Shown in pieces: positions 1 through 11,799 of a stretch of 64,000 bases of DNA. The DNA is from Undaria pinnatifida (lineage: Eukaryota; Sar; Phaeophyceae; Laminariales; Alariaceae). The notes beneath the pieces were generated by a model. The model saw only the letters and a list, made by a program, of their open reading frames with translations, was not told the origin of the DNA and searched no databases. How positions within the stretch are numbered: position 1 is the first letter of the stretch; each line of letters opens with the position of its first letter. A program made the position numbers and the translations under genes. The stretch is taken from the NCBI GenBank assembly GCA_012845835.1, contig JABAKD010000008.1:14950223-15014222 (forward strand), read 5' to 3'.

Positions 1-700
1 AGCCCAAACACTCTGCACGAGTCGCCGCCTGTTCTATCGAAGGAGCATCAAACGAGGGAGCCTCAACGCGAGCTCCTGGGCCGATGTGAAAGGTCATTCT
101 ATCACAGGGCCCGCTGTCCAATAAGGTACCTCGAAGGTTGGTCTGGCTCCGTCAGCAGAGGTGTACGCAGTCCGATGAGGCTCTCAGCATGCGGTGTCTC
201 ATAAGTGTTGATGCCAGTATGGTTGTCTTCGGTGTGTGCAGATATCCCAGAGCCCCCGAAGCACCAAAAGATGGATAACTCGACGGGCGATGCTGGGGCT
301 TGTGCTGGCCGCTCGCGGAGATGTGCAGGTAACGCAGCGCGAGGCTGGCAGGGTGCGACACACTGGCTGAGCGCGGAGCGAACGAGTCTGATGCGTGAGG
401 CCTGGGTGGTTCAGTTGCGGAGCTGTCCATGTTTCGTGGAGCAACTGGCGGGGAACGTGTGACCGGAAGGCCGAGGCCAAGAGCGTGCTCAGGGGAGCAG
501 CGTCTTTTTCACGTAATCCGAAGATTTCGTCCGAGGGCTACGTGCGCGGCGACCAACAGGAGGGACCCCTGCCGACTCACTGCTGCAGTGGTCGTCGTAA
601 AAGGAGGAACGGCGCTGCCTCCGTTGAGATGCTACCAGCGAGAGAACAGAGGCTTTGGGCTCAATAAAAAGCAGAATAATGTACTAAAAAAGTAAGACAT
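1..700 (+). repeat. Dispersed segment S, copy 1
   Basis: This stretch is a diverged paralogue of the segment at about 40456-41110 inside element C. Shared blocks include the GGGGCTTGTGCTGG stretch near 295 and 40640, the GCGCGGAGC block, and the GGCGACCAACAGGAGGG block near 550 and 40970. Short open frames exist on both strands, but the two copies do not keep the same frame, so I do not regard it as coding. Its left end lies outside the window. Whether it is a mobile element itself or a piece of an LTR element cannot be decided here. Confidence 0.6.
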
Positions 701-3263
701 CGGATAGATTCGCGGAGCACTGCTGTTAAAGCAACATCAAGCCAAGACGGCGCTATTTCTTAACTTGGGGTGTGAACACAGGGTCCCCTTCAGGTCTGCC
801 TGTTGAGCAGGTCCTCGCTGAGTACTCAATTCCTCAGCCGTAGTAGAGAAGTAGCTAAAATACCTCCACAGAGTCCCGCGTAGCAACTAAGCGCCGAGGT
901 GCATGCCTCCGTTTCCTTTCCTGTCTACCCCGAAAATATACCGCCAAAATTATCACATGGAAACGGCCAACTACCTATCAAATCAGATAAGTGCAGGCCT
1001 TTCAAGGCCGTACCTTAAAATCTCTGCAAGTTGCGTGGTGCGCATGTACATGTCACTATTTGATATATTTTCAGAAGGATGTGAATGAATTGCTTGAATT
1101 AATGCTATTAATAATAACACCTCTGCTCTTATTCCACTTAGTAGCGACTTGATTATGCGAGTAAATGCAAGTAACACAAAAAAGCAACTCGCTTTCCACT
1201 CTTTTTTTTTCACACACTGGGACCATTGTTGTTGTTCTTTCCGTGCAAGGTTTGGTAGCTATATATGCTTGGTTTGGGGGTTGTAACTCCATTATTGTCG
1301 AACGTGGCGGCGTATTTCTCATCCTACATACAGTAGTTTCTGGGGATTTCTCCGTCGTAGCTCTCGCATGCATGTCGCTTCCAAGACAAGAACTACTTTA
1401 TTTTTTTCCTCTTGGTGACGGTCTCTTCTTTGTTTTTTTATCGCTTGTGTCTGTTGATGGTCTCGCCCATTCACGGGTTTATGAGCTGCGTGACAGGGGC
1501 ATCTGGCGTGTCATGCAACATCAATAACCGACATTGCGAGTGCAGTCCGGGGTCTCGCACCATAACTTTAATAATAACTGCTTACTATCACGGCCCAACC
1601 TCGCATATGGCACCGTGCTTACATAAACGGTTTGCTCGTATTAAATTACTGCTGTATTTGGTATTTTTCGTTTGCTGATAGAGCAGCTGCGACCTGACCG
1701 CCCTGGCGAGTAAAGTCATCGAGTTCCAAATTGCCTTGCGTGCGAGATATCGATGAGGAAGTTAGCTTTCCTTGCACACAAGGAATTTTACTGTAACCTG
1801 CGTATCACCGACCTACACAGCAGCGGTTCACTATTAATAGTTAATAGTAGGAGATGAAACACGGTACTCACCTTAACTTCCGCCAAGGCCAATTAGGCCA
1901 ACACCACATCGACAACACACGTCAGCATTGCACTGATGGTGGCATGCCTTTCAGGTGCACCTGCTCCATCATCGATTGAAGCCAACAACAGCATTGGCTA
2001 CATCTGCACGAGTAAAAACACCTGAACTACGACGGCTTCATCGTGTTATACGTGTACGACGACAGCCATTTACAGCAACAAATTCTTTGAGGTTGATCGA
2101 AGCATCATCACAATACCATCTGCAACCAGGCGGCATTAGCGACTACACGTGCAAACACGGTACTTTCCGCCGAAAGGAGTGACGCCATCTACAATAATGG
2201 CTACAACAACGGCTACACCTCCATCCACCACAACAACTTCATCTCCACGATCAAACACTATGAGGCTGATATCTACGAAGCATCCCCAGAGAGATTCCTA
2301 AGAGAAATTCGGAATCATCTCGTCATTTTTCCGATGGAGACGGAAACCATCGCCAACTGTAATGCAACATAGCGGCGAGCTCGACGACAACGTCACCACG
2401 GTTATCATCTACTACATAGCTGTTAGCATCTCAAGCCCGTTCCGCACCAGATACGTTGTTGGCGAGCTATAAACTATACCTGGTACTGTGCATATAGCTC
2501 GATCGACATCGCCGCAACCACAGTGTAAGCCACACGAAATCGTGGTTTCGACTTTTTATTAGGCGTTCTTCAATTGATGCTGGGGACGTTCAAACTGCAC
2601 CGTAATTGTTAGAGTTTCGCGCACAAGGCCAGCAACGCTACACACCGGCCTCCGGGCTGCACTTAACGACCAGTACCAATGCGTGACGACCACACAAGGA
2701 CAAGATACTAGCATTCCTGATCATTTTTTCGTATCTATCTAGTATGATCATCGCTATCATCATCATCACCATAATCGTATTCATCATCATCATCAGCAGC
2801 AGCAGCTGCACTTCACTAGCATAACACGTCTATGTACGACCACGTCATTAATCATATCTACAGAGCAGCGCTTTCACGAAGATCATCCCTCTTCATGCAC
2901 AACACAGCAGCTCACCAGGGAATTCGACGGAATTCTACAGCACCACCAGTAGATCGTTCTTTGCAGGATTTTCATATTTATCGCCTTTCTCCGGGGGGGG
3001 GGGGGTTATTTTGTTTACGTTTTTCTATTGGCTCCCCTGTATAGCATTCGCATTATTCGTATGAACACAAGTATCATCCAAGCTCATAAAACTGGTTGGT
3101 AAGTACACACTTATTCTGTGTTACTGACCTACGTCTACCAGGTACAATCTTTCGAGTGTGTGGCTTTTCTGGATTTCTTTTTCGAGTGTGTACCATACCT
3201 ACAGGCTCGCAAACTGAACGCGGTACATATTTACGTGTAACACAGGACTAAGAACACGCGTCC
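701..3263. other. No gene recognised
   Basis: No reading frame with recognisable protein features was found. The stretch holds AT-rich DNA, an ATC/CAG microsatellite near 2752-2812 and a short poly-G run near 2994-3006. Open frames up to about 120 codons occur but lack recognisable motifs. Confidence 0.5.
2752..2812. repeat. ATC/CAG microsatellite
   Basis: Interrupted (ATC)n runs are followed by (CAG)4 and a CAGCTG. It is a simple repeat with no coding context. Confidence 0.85.
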
Positions 3264-3600
3264 TGTGAGCAGTGGAGCGCCAGATAGTGTGTATCGTCGG
3301 TGATAAGATATGATAGCTGATTTAGGTGGTGATTGACTGGTGAAGATCCGATCTGAAGTGTGAACATTAATTAGATCGTAATGCGATAGGGGTTTCATTT
3401 ACCTTCTTCTGGATTCTGGTATAGGGATTCGGGGATGATGTTTAAGATCGCATCGCTGGTGTTTTTCGTGCTAGAAACTATACACAACAACTTCACTCTC
3501 TCTCAATCTAGCACCTGCATGGTGCTGACCACTTCCCCCCAGATCAAGGGGGCATAATCTCTGGTCAAACGATCGTGCCTGGCCCAGGCGTGTCTATGAT
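3264..3600 (+). repeat. LTR-like direct repeat, copy 1
   Basis: About 340 bp is similar to 8288-8629 in the same orientation. Shared blocks include GTATAGGGATTCGGGGAT, TTTAAGATCGCATCGCTGGT and the GTGCTGACCA region. The copy begins TGTG like its partner, but its right end is diverged. It could be an LTR, a solo LTR or another dispersed repeat. No primer-binding site was recognised downstream. Confidence 0.5.
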
Positions 3601-4984
3601 TTTCAATAGCTCAGGTTGAACACACCGACGTTAATCAGTTTTTTTTCTGGTTCGATTGCGGCAGTAGCAAGCAGGTGAACTAGGCCGCCTTTCATCAGGA
3701 ATCCGTCTGACCCGATGCGGGCGCTGTCCACGCGTTGACTACGCACTCCGAACGGGGTCAGCCGTAGACGTACGAGGGGCCGCTACAGGCGATTTCCCAG
3801 TATCGCAGCGTGTAGTGGCTGCAGCAGCAGGTTGCGCATCCGCTGATGGTGACGTGCGAACGGAGTTTATTGACTGGGTTCAGTGAAATCCCGCGATGCG
3901 AGAACGATTCGATCCGCTAAAGGTTCTATTCGGGCAGCACAGACACACCCGCCGCTCACGAGGGCTTGAGACGTTCGGGGGTTATGCTGGCGAGATGAAA
4001 AACAGAGAAATGCGGTGGTTTCGCGGTGCCGACAGAGGGCTGTCGCGTCGCGCGTCTCGAGTGGGAAGGCGCGCCATCACGCGTGCGAAGCGTGTATATG
4101 TTACAAACTTGGCAAAATGGTTCAATCTCTCCTTCTGGGCTTCTAGTTTGTCGGAGGAATCCACTTCGGGCGGTGGAGCCAGGAGTGACGAGAGCACACG
4201 TGTATACAGCCATTCGAGATGGCGGCTGCGCTCCGCGTTTAAGAATAAGAGGAGCTGGAGTGCGCAAAAAGGGGGTGATTGAGAACTCCAATGCCTCCTG
4301 GCGCTGAAAGCTTGGCTCTTGTGTTTCCAAGGCTACGTGCTGACTTCGCTTCCACCATGGAGCCCACGCACTACTTGCGTTCAAGGTGTGAGTTTGTTAT
4401 TCTTTTAGAAAATACTGCTGTACCTGGAATGTTTTGCGCGTCGTGTCTTATTTTGAAGGTAGGGGCAATCGTGCTGCGTGGCTTCGCTTGTTCAAAATAT
4501 ATCCCGTAATGGTTCGTGTCATGCTGATTTTCCACACAGCAGTTTGCGGCATACTACCACAATTTGCGACTGGTGTCAATCTGGTTTGAGTGCTTGTGTG
4601 TGTCAGAAAATTTATGTCGCGGACAAAAATGAATGCATTATGCTGCGAGTACATGCTGCATGCCTCTGTACAGAGAAAACTTCTTCGTATCTGAGCAAGG
4701 AATAGTGAAGGGGGGGGGTTCAAATTCGTGTGTGCATGCCTATGGCCTCTGCACGAAAACAAAAATGCCCACGTATTGCCGCAAAGAACCTGGTACTTGC
4801 TTTCCCTCCTGCATATCGACGAGTCAGCCTGGAGGAGCTCGTGTTTCGAATCGTATCAAAACAGAATATGACATTCGAGGACAATACACATATAATAAGG
4901 ATTAATAGTTTCCGCGCAAATATTGAGTTATCCCGCACGCCCCCCCCCTACCCATCTTGTTCGAATTCGTTCCTTTAAAACAAT
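3601..4984. other. No gene recognised
   Basis: Open frames of up to 142 codons occur between 3896 and 4384 on both strands. They overlap each other, have no recognisable domain and no splice context I can defend. I see no RNA gene here. Confidence 0.4.
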
Positions 4985-6815
4985 GACTTTTTGCATTCCT
5001 CCCCCTCGTGCTCAATCGACATGGCATCGCATGACCACATCACCTCGCTCGTTGTATTTCGCAAGATGCAGCTCTGTCCTATAATTAGCGACCTCAGAGG
5101 CCTTTAAAATCATGGTAAATACATGGTTGCACCTACCGATTGAAAGATTATCTTGCGATCCACGTACAATGAACACACCACGAAGCTATAACACATTATT
5201 TACCGCACCTATAAACTATTTTGTATACCACACGTAACATCAAATCTTCTAGAGTAGTAAACAATACCAGGCAGGTGCTATAGACTTATGCACACCTTCT
5301 ACAACCGTTGTATTTGTCCCGATAAAGGATCTATAGTTTCCGCGCACATATTGACTTGTCCCCCCCCCTTCCCCCCCCCGATCCATCTTGTTCAAACGCC
5401 CCACCTAAACATCAAAATTTGCCAGCGTAATATACACTACCAGGCAGCTGATATCATACCACCTCATCGTCTTTCTAGCCATCCATGCCCTAGGTCCAAT
5501 TAATTCCGCCCCGCCCTCCCTTGGTTTTGGTCATTATTTTTCTCTCTGCCCCGCTTCCGCTTCCTCTTGTTCAAACGCCCCACCTAAAATCAAAATCTGC
5601 CAGAGTAATAGACACTACCAGGCAGTGTATATCACCCCATTTGTTTTAGCCATCAATGCCGTAGCTCCAATTCAGCCTCCCCCCCCGCCAAATGCCCCCT
5701 CCCTCCCCAGCACCCACAACCTCGCCTAGACCCAGCACCACGCGTATAGCAAGCGCCTACATTTAAGGGGCCTAAGGCTGTTAACCCCCCCCCCCCCAAG
5801 CACCCCTTCGAACACTTCTCCCTCTCCTCCATGGTTGTACGACTTAAAGGATATACACGATACTGATGCATTCCTGCCACAACAATCAGATTTGCCCCCT
5901 TAAAGAATTTATAGTTTCCACGCAGATATTGAGTTGTCCCCCCTCCAGCCCCCCCCCGATCTATCTTGTTCAAAAGTCCCACCTAAAAATCCAAATCTTC
6001 CAGAGTAAATGACACTACCAGGTAGTCGTTATCCCATCATCATTGTTAGCCATTCATGCCGTAGCTCCAATTCATCCCACCCCCCCCTCCCCCAGGCCCA
6101 CTCACCTCCCCACCACCCGCACCATCGCCTAGACCTAGCACCACGCGCATAGCAAGTTCCTACGTTTATGCGACTTCAAGCTGCTCAGAATCCACTCTCC
6201 CCCCCCCCTTCGAATACGTCGCCCTCTCCTCACTGGTTGAATGTATATGCAACCTAAAGCGGTCCATAATTCTCTTTCCCCCCCCAACCCCCCTCCCCCC
6301 CCCCACCCCCTTGAACACTTCGCCCTGTCCTAGCTGGTTGTACGACTTACAGGATATACACAACAAACTAATGCAATCTTTCAATAACCGTCAGATTTTT
6401 CCCCTTAAATGATTTGTAATTTCCATGCATTCGCCCCCGCCACCCTGCTCCCTATTGTTCAAACCCAGGCCCCCACGCCTTAAAAATTTATCCGATCTCC
6501 CCTCACCGGTTATACGATTTTCAGGATGCACTTGACAAACTGATGCATTTTCTTCCACAGCTGTCAAATGTTGTTCACCTCAAATACAGGTTTTATAGTT
6601 TCCGTGCACAGACAGACCAACATCACCCTTTCTTGACCCTGGTACAAGCCACACTGCAGTTCCAAAAAGAGTCGCCAACCTAAATTCTTTATGAGGAAAT
6701 ACACCCTGTAATACGCGCGATCGGAGTATCACACACAGCTTGCAAAGATGAGCCTCGACAAAATATTCGATCTCACAGCTGGATTGTACTTTTATTTTAT
6801 ATTACATAATACGTG
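4985..6815 (-). repeat. Poly-C/poly-G repeat family, copy 1 (reverse orientation)
   Basis: The stretch consists of repeated modules. Each has a poly-C tract, then a CATCTTGTTCAAACGCCCC-like block, then a GACACTACCAGGCAG block, then CCATCCATGCCGTAGCTCCAATT or variants. Modules recur near 5330-5510, 5560-5700 and 5920-6090. The right end (6542-6790) is the conserved core of the family, with the ACGCGCGATCGGAGTATCAC block and a GAT(C)TCACAGCTGGA terminus. The left end (about 4985-5290) matches, inverted, 55980-56275. The family is therefore about 1.8-3 kb long with an internal array of variable length. Orientation was assigned relative to the 53-56 kb copy. Confidence 0.7.
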
Positions 6816-8287
6816 CGCATTGGCATGGCCTTTTCACCGATAGATTGAAGCGAGCACGTGCGGTATCGTGGAGTGTCGAATGCGATGCAAAACCTGTACT
6901 TCCGTACGCGCCTTGTTGTGCATGTTTTTTCTCACACGCTGAGTGCAGACGTATGTATGCGTACAGTGTGCTCTGCGTCCCGTGGAAACTAAAAAAAACT
7001 TTGATTGCGTTTGACGGATTGGCGTGTTTAATGGGCAAACGTGCGAAGTTTCTGATCAGTAGAGAGGGAGCAGTATGATAGTCTATAGTCTATAGTCTAT
7101 AACGCTGTGTGCATTCCGATGAGTTTCTAGTGAAAAAATTAGGAATCTTTCGAGTCAAAGGAAACTGCTTGCTGGCAAGCCGATAAGCAACATAATGCGA
7201 TGTTGAAGTTTGATATACAGCGGTACATATGTGCTTGTTGTGTTTACGACTTGTAGATATTTGTATCTTCCGTGTACGTTGGCATGGATTGGTCATCTTT
7301 GCGGGGTAATCCGTGCTATCTGTTCTTGGGTGGATGAGACGATTGCCCTGCTCCGTCGTAGTACGACGAGTGTGCTCACTTATCGCTGCTGGTTTGTGTC
7401 TGCAAACGCCCGAGTCTCGCTGAATGCGTGATGCGTGTTCGTGCGATGTCAATGAATTGCATAGAAGGAAGCAGCTGAAGCACCAACATGGTATCATGCT
7501 GTGAGTTGTTCTCGGCGGTTTTCGCGTGACTTGGGCCAAAGTCGTCCTGGACTGTTTTGATGGAATTGGTTCGTTGACTAGTTGTACGTTATTTTAATAC
7601 CTGTTATCTTAGCGTGTTGTATGCGCGTGTAAGACGAATATATATATATATATATATTCTTTGAGTTACTTCTTGCGCAAAATGACGGTTGCCGATGTAG
7701 TGTTATTGACGAAAATGATTTGTGTAAAAATGTGATTTGTCTCTGGTGTTCGTGTATGAAGGCTTTGGTGAAGTAGTGTAATGTTTCGTTATTGTTATTA
7801 TCATTATTGCCCTCCGTCAATATAGCGTAGATGACTTTCCGATGTAAATTGGGTATCCTTCCATAAAGCAGCAGTAGTATCTAGTATGAAGTCGAATAAT
7901 CGCACCATTGTAATGCAGTGGTATCTTCCGTCAACCTTTTACCTATCTATTTCCTTTCCCCACATATTCTCCTTTCATCTACAATTTCCTTTCCATATAT
8001 ATATGTTTTATTAATACATGGCCACCCCAGGCCAGCGGCCGTAGTCCTCTCGAATATTCCTCCCTTCTCCTCGCGGCCTGACGATCCCTCAGGGATAGCC
8101 TATATCGATGAACTCTGCGCGAAATCGCAATGTTTCGTTATTCGTAATCATTGATTGGGTGTATCGAGGTCGTTCATCGTTCAAAAACGACATGCATGTT
8201 TTTTATGTTTTTTGTGTAGCTGGTGCTCACTTTTGAGCAAAGCTGGTTTGTGAACTGCTTCGAACAGCAACTCGCTTGTGGGGGCAT
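6816..8287. other. No gene recognised
   Basis: The stretch contains a short GTCTATA tandem near 7077-7101 and an (AT)n microsatellite at about 7638-7658. The longest open frame (7090-7539, minus strand) has no recognisable motif. Confidence 0.4.
7638..7658. repeat. (AT)n microsatellite
   Basis: An uninterrupted alternating AT run of about 20 bp sits in AT-rich DNA. Confidence 0.9.
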
Positions 8288-8629
8288 TGTGGACAGTGGA
8301 GCACCAGAGAGTGTGTGTTGTTGGCGAAACGAAATGATAGTTCATCCTCTCGGTTGTGATGGACTGCTGATGATCTGATGTGAAGTGTGAAGGTTAGTTC
8401 GATCTGGAGACCATAGGGATTTCCATCAATCTTTTTCTTGGTTCGGGTATAGGGATTCGGGGATTAAGTTTAAGATCGCATCGCTGGTGTTTTCGTGCTT
8501 TAAACTAATACCTAACAGCTTCTCTCTCTTTCTGGCACCTGAATAGTGCTGACCAGCCCCCGTCCGACCAAGGGGGAATAGGTTCTGGTGAATAGACCCT
8601 GCCTGGCACACGCGTGTCCATAGTCCACA
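8288..8629 (+). repeat. LTR-like direct repeat, copy 2
   Basis: This is the partner of 3264-3600. It starts TGTGGAC and ends GTCCACA, a perfect 7-bp terminal inverted repeat of the TG...CA type seen in LTRs. It is preceded by a purine-rich GTGGGGGCAT that could be a polypurine tract. If the pair are true LTRs, the element would span about 5.4 kb (3264-8629). I see no pol-like coding between them and no matching target duplication. Confidence 0.45.
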
Positions 8630-10035
8630 TTTTCTTTTCCATTATTTCCGATTTTATATATGTTCTACGTTAAATTAAAGCGGCGCAGAAATGTCACAAC
8701 GGATGCCTTCGTCCTCTTTCTTTCTCCAGGTTTTACCACTCTCATCATCTCAACAGCATCACGAGTACAGAGCTCGTTATATGACTACACTCATAGTACG
8801 TAACCGTACTATCTGAATTCGTAAATAATGTTTATTTCGAGTCCGTACGTACATATTTAAAACTGAGTTGGACGCATTTGCACTGCCGTACTGGACCAGC
8901 GTCTAGAACAGCTCTATATTTTCTTCGGTTTCATGTAGCTCTACGTAGTAATGCAGGGGGCGTGTTAAACACCCTGCAGACTGCTTTTCGCTTCTCATCC
9001 AGGATATTTCTCGATGGTAATTACGCCACGCGTATTATGTTGTGGCCGTAGTTTTTCCATATTTGAGCTGTCATGCAACAGATCTAAAACGTTGCTTCAT
9101 TCGTATTTTGTCTCTTTTCAAACGACGTCGTTACTTCCATATTGCAAAGACCCACTCGCATCAGGCGACTTGCTGTTATCTCAGAGTCCGCCTGGCCCCC
9201 TTTTCCCTCTGGTTCTTCCGGGCGAACCGGCGTAGTGAAGGCAGGGAGAAATTATACAGAAAAAAAAAGCCGTATTCTCTTTACGTGCAGTGTGCAGAGG
9301 ATAGTTCGTCATTCGGGAGGCGGCTAGGTATGTCCCTCCAAAAAGGGGCCTCAATACATCGGACGTCATGGCAACAATGACGGTGTGGATCGTCTTTGGG
9401 TTGACGACATTGCCTGGCGCAAATAAATGTGCGCAGCAAGCAGTGCCGGAAGTGCCGAGAGTAATGTCGGTGGCCGCAAATGATACGATTGAGAACAGCA
9501 TTCGAGAAGGCAAAGTATACTTTACACCTTATCCGCCTTACTCTCGTGCCCAATATTAACCTTGCACTACTCTCGTGCCCCTTCCCAGAAGTAGTAACTC
9601 AGGTCCGGGGTTACGTAGCGAGTCCTCCTTCTTCACAACACGCGCGTTCGTTTTTATCGTGAGAAAGATACCGTATTTTTTTTCCCTCGTCAACTCTCGT
9701 CAAATACCGACGTTGCTAGGCATTCTCTAAGCAATTATCTTTTTTTTTTTGCATTTTTGCAAATGTTAATTCAAAATCTCACCATAGAAGAAGTCGAACT
9801 CAAAAACCAACGCCGCTAGTATAAGAGGGTGAACATTAGACCACACCGGCGACCGTTCAAGCTGCATATTAATAGTATCACATCAATTTCTCTAGTTTTA
9901 CAGTCGTCATATGGACGATAAGTACAAGGATCCACCAGGTGTCTGATGTATATCACGTCGTATCGTTGGTTGCCTGTCAAATTTGTAATAAAATTTGAGA
10001 TATCCAACAGGTGAGTACTGCATTAACTGACACAG
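8630..10035. other. No gene recognised
   Basis: Short open frames around 9014-9560 on both strands overlap one another and show no motif. There is a poly-A run near 9260 and T runs near 9677 and 9742. No RNA gene was seen. Confidence 0.4.
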
Positions 10036-10985
10036 ACAAAATATTAGATCTCACAGCTGGAGTGTATCTTTATTTTTATAATATACCTGACATAGCTCTA
10101 TATAATAAGTGACAGCAGGAGTACTCACCTTGCACTATGCCGTCCAAGGTCTTACAAGTGCAAAGCATATACGTGGAAGCAAGTCCGGTATGTATGTGTA
10201 ACAACATCAAACACAACCCCCTCGTTTTTATTTTGATTCAGTGGTACCCAAAGACTAGAAATATAAGCAGGTAGCCCCACTTTTCCGGGTCTGACAATGC
10301 TTGCATCGCACTTAATATGTTTGTGCCGGTATGGAAGGCAACGGGAAATACCATTCGTCTCGTTCAGCGCGCTGTTGCTCGCACGGTCGCATCAACAGTG
10401 CAGATCGCCGAGTACAAGCAATAATCGCAGTGGTGCGAACACGCAGCAGCGTACATGGTGTGTGCGGGCATATAAGTGCGGGCGTAACAGTGCAGGCATA
10501 ACACGTATACAGCAGTTCAACGACCTAAAGCCCTCCCCCCCCCGCCCCCCCCCCCCGCCAGATTCCCCCCCCCTCCCCCACAAGAAGGATTTTTTGTTTC
10601 CACGCACAAATTGAGCTGCCCCACCTGTCCCTCCCCTCCGTCCCAACCACCTGCCCCCCCTTTTCATCAACATCAGGCCTCCACGTCCTTAACCTCCACC
10701 CTCCCCTCACCGGTTATTCGACTTACAGGAGTCACTTGATAAACGGATGCATTTCCTTCCACAGCTGTCAGATTTTGTCCCCCTCAGAAACAGGTCTTAT
10801 AGTTTTCGCGCAAAGACTTCCAAACATCACCTTGTTGACCCTGATAGCTACGCTGTAGTTGCAAGTGGAGTCGCCGACCTATATCGTTAGTGAGGACACA
10901 CAACCCGTAATACGCGCGATCGGAGTATCACACACACCTTGCAAAGATGAGTTTCGACAAAGTATCGATCATACAGCTGGAGTAT
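10036..10985 (-). repeat. Poly-C/poly-G repeat family, copy 2 (partial)
   Basis: 10526-10985 repeats the poly-C tract, the CGGTTATTCGACTTACAGGA block, the CCACAGCTGTCAGATTTTGT block and the conserved core near 10825-10985 (GTCGCCGACCTATATC, CGCGCGATCGGAGTATCAC, CAAAGATGAGTTTCGAC). A second short piece of the core terminus (GATCTCACAGCTGGAGTGTAT) lies at about 10050-10070, so at least two copies are fused or nested here. Confidence 0.7.
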
Positions 10986-11291
10986 ATTTTGATTTGTATA
11001 ATATACAGCAGTCGTCACGTCGTATCGTGTTGTTCAAGTTTGTCGAAAACGCGGCATAATGTTGGAGTTACTTTCTTTGTTCCAGTCTAGTATAATAGGC
11101 GTGACAGTCTCGGAGCATTTTGTGTCCGTTCAACGAGTCTGAAAGTTACATTTTGTCTCTTTTCGTCCTCTCAACGATACACGATTCACAGCAGTACGTC
11201 TGGTCTACAAAACGAACTTATTCGTATGATATGATACCGACATACACGGTGTTTGTATTAATGTACGAGTACATCACACTCGTGTGCTCTC

Positions 11292-11676
11292 TGTAATGGA
11301 GTGCCCTCCGTAGATAGATAGTAATTAGATTCGACGCGAAATCACGTCATGGTTTGGGTAAAGCTACGTGATATTTGATGTCACACTCACGTTAAGGCCA
11401 TCATAGGTGGGCGGTAATGAGGTTGACGATGATGGGACAAGAAAGGCGCCCCAAATCTCACTACCTGCTCTACCTGCTCTACCTGCTCTACCCTGCGCTA
11501 CCCTGCAGTCCTGTTATGCCCTCCTTCTAGTGCTCAATGTAGAGGAAATAATATATAAGATTTTGAGTCTATCCAGCGAGCCATGAGGAGAGACCAAACA
11601 AGGGCACTGGAACCCATGAGGAGCACGCTTCCTAACACCGAACAACCACGCATCCCTCACTCGGAGTACCACTACA
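11292..11676 (+). repeat. Element B left (5') LTR
   Basis: The 385-bp repeat begins TGTAATGGAGTGCCC and ends CCACTACA. It matches 24715-25077 across its length, including the GATGATGGGACAAGAA, CCCCAAATCTCACTACC and TATCCAGCGAGCCATGAGGA blocks. It contains a small CTACCTGCT tandem (about 11460-11500) of different length in the two LTRs. The LTRs are clearly more diverged than those of elements A and C, so B is older. Confidence 0.85.
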
Positions 11677-11678
11677 AT

Positions 11679-11696
11679 TGGCGTCGTCGGCAGGAC
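11679..11696 (+). promoter_or_regulatory. Element B primer-binding site
   Basis: TGGCGTCGTCGGCAGGAC begins two bases after the LTR end. The leading TGG would pair with a tRNA 3' CCA end. The same 18 bases occur at the same spacing in element C (40438-40455). The primer tRNA was not identified. Confidence 0.75.
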
Positions 11697-11799
11697 TGAA
11701 CGTGTCGACCATGGGCTGCGCGACCTTCTCCTCGGTGCTCTTCTCTCCCCAAGGCAAGCTCTTTCCGCCCTGCATACATAGCTTTTCATTCTACTTTTT

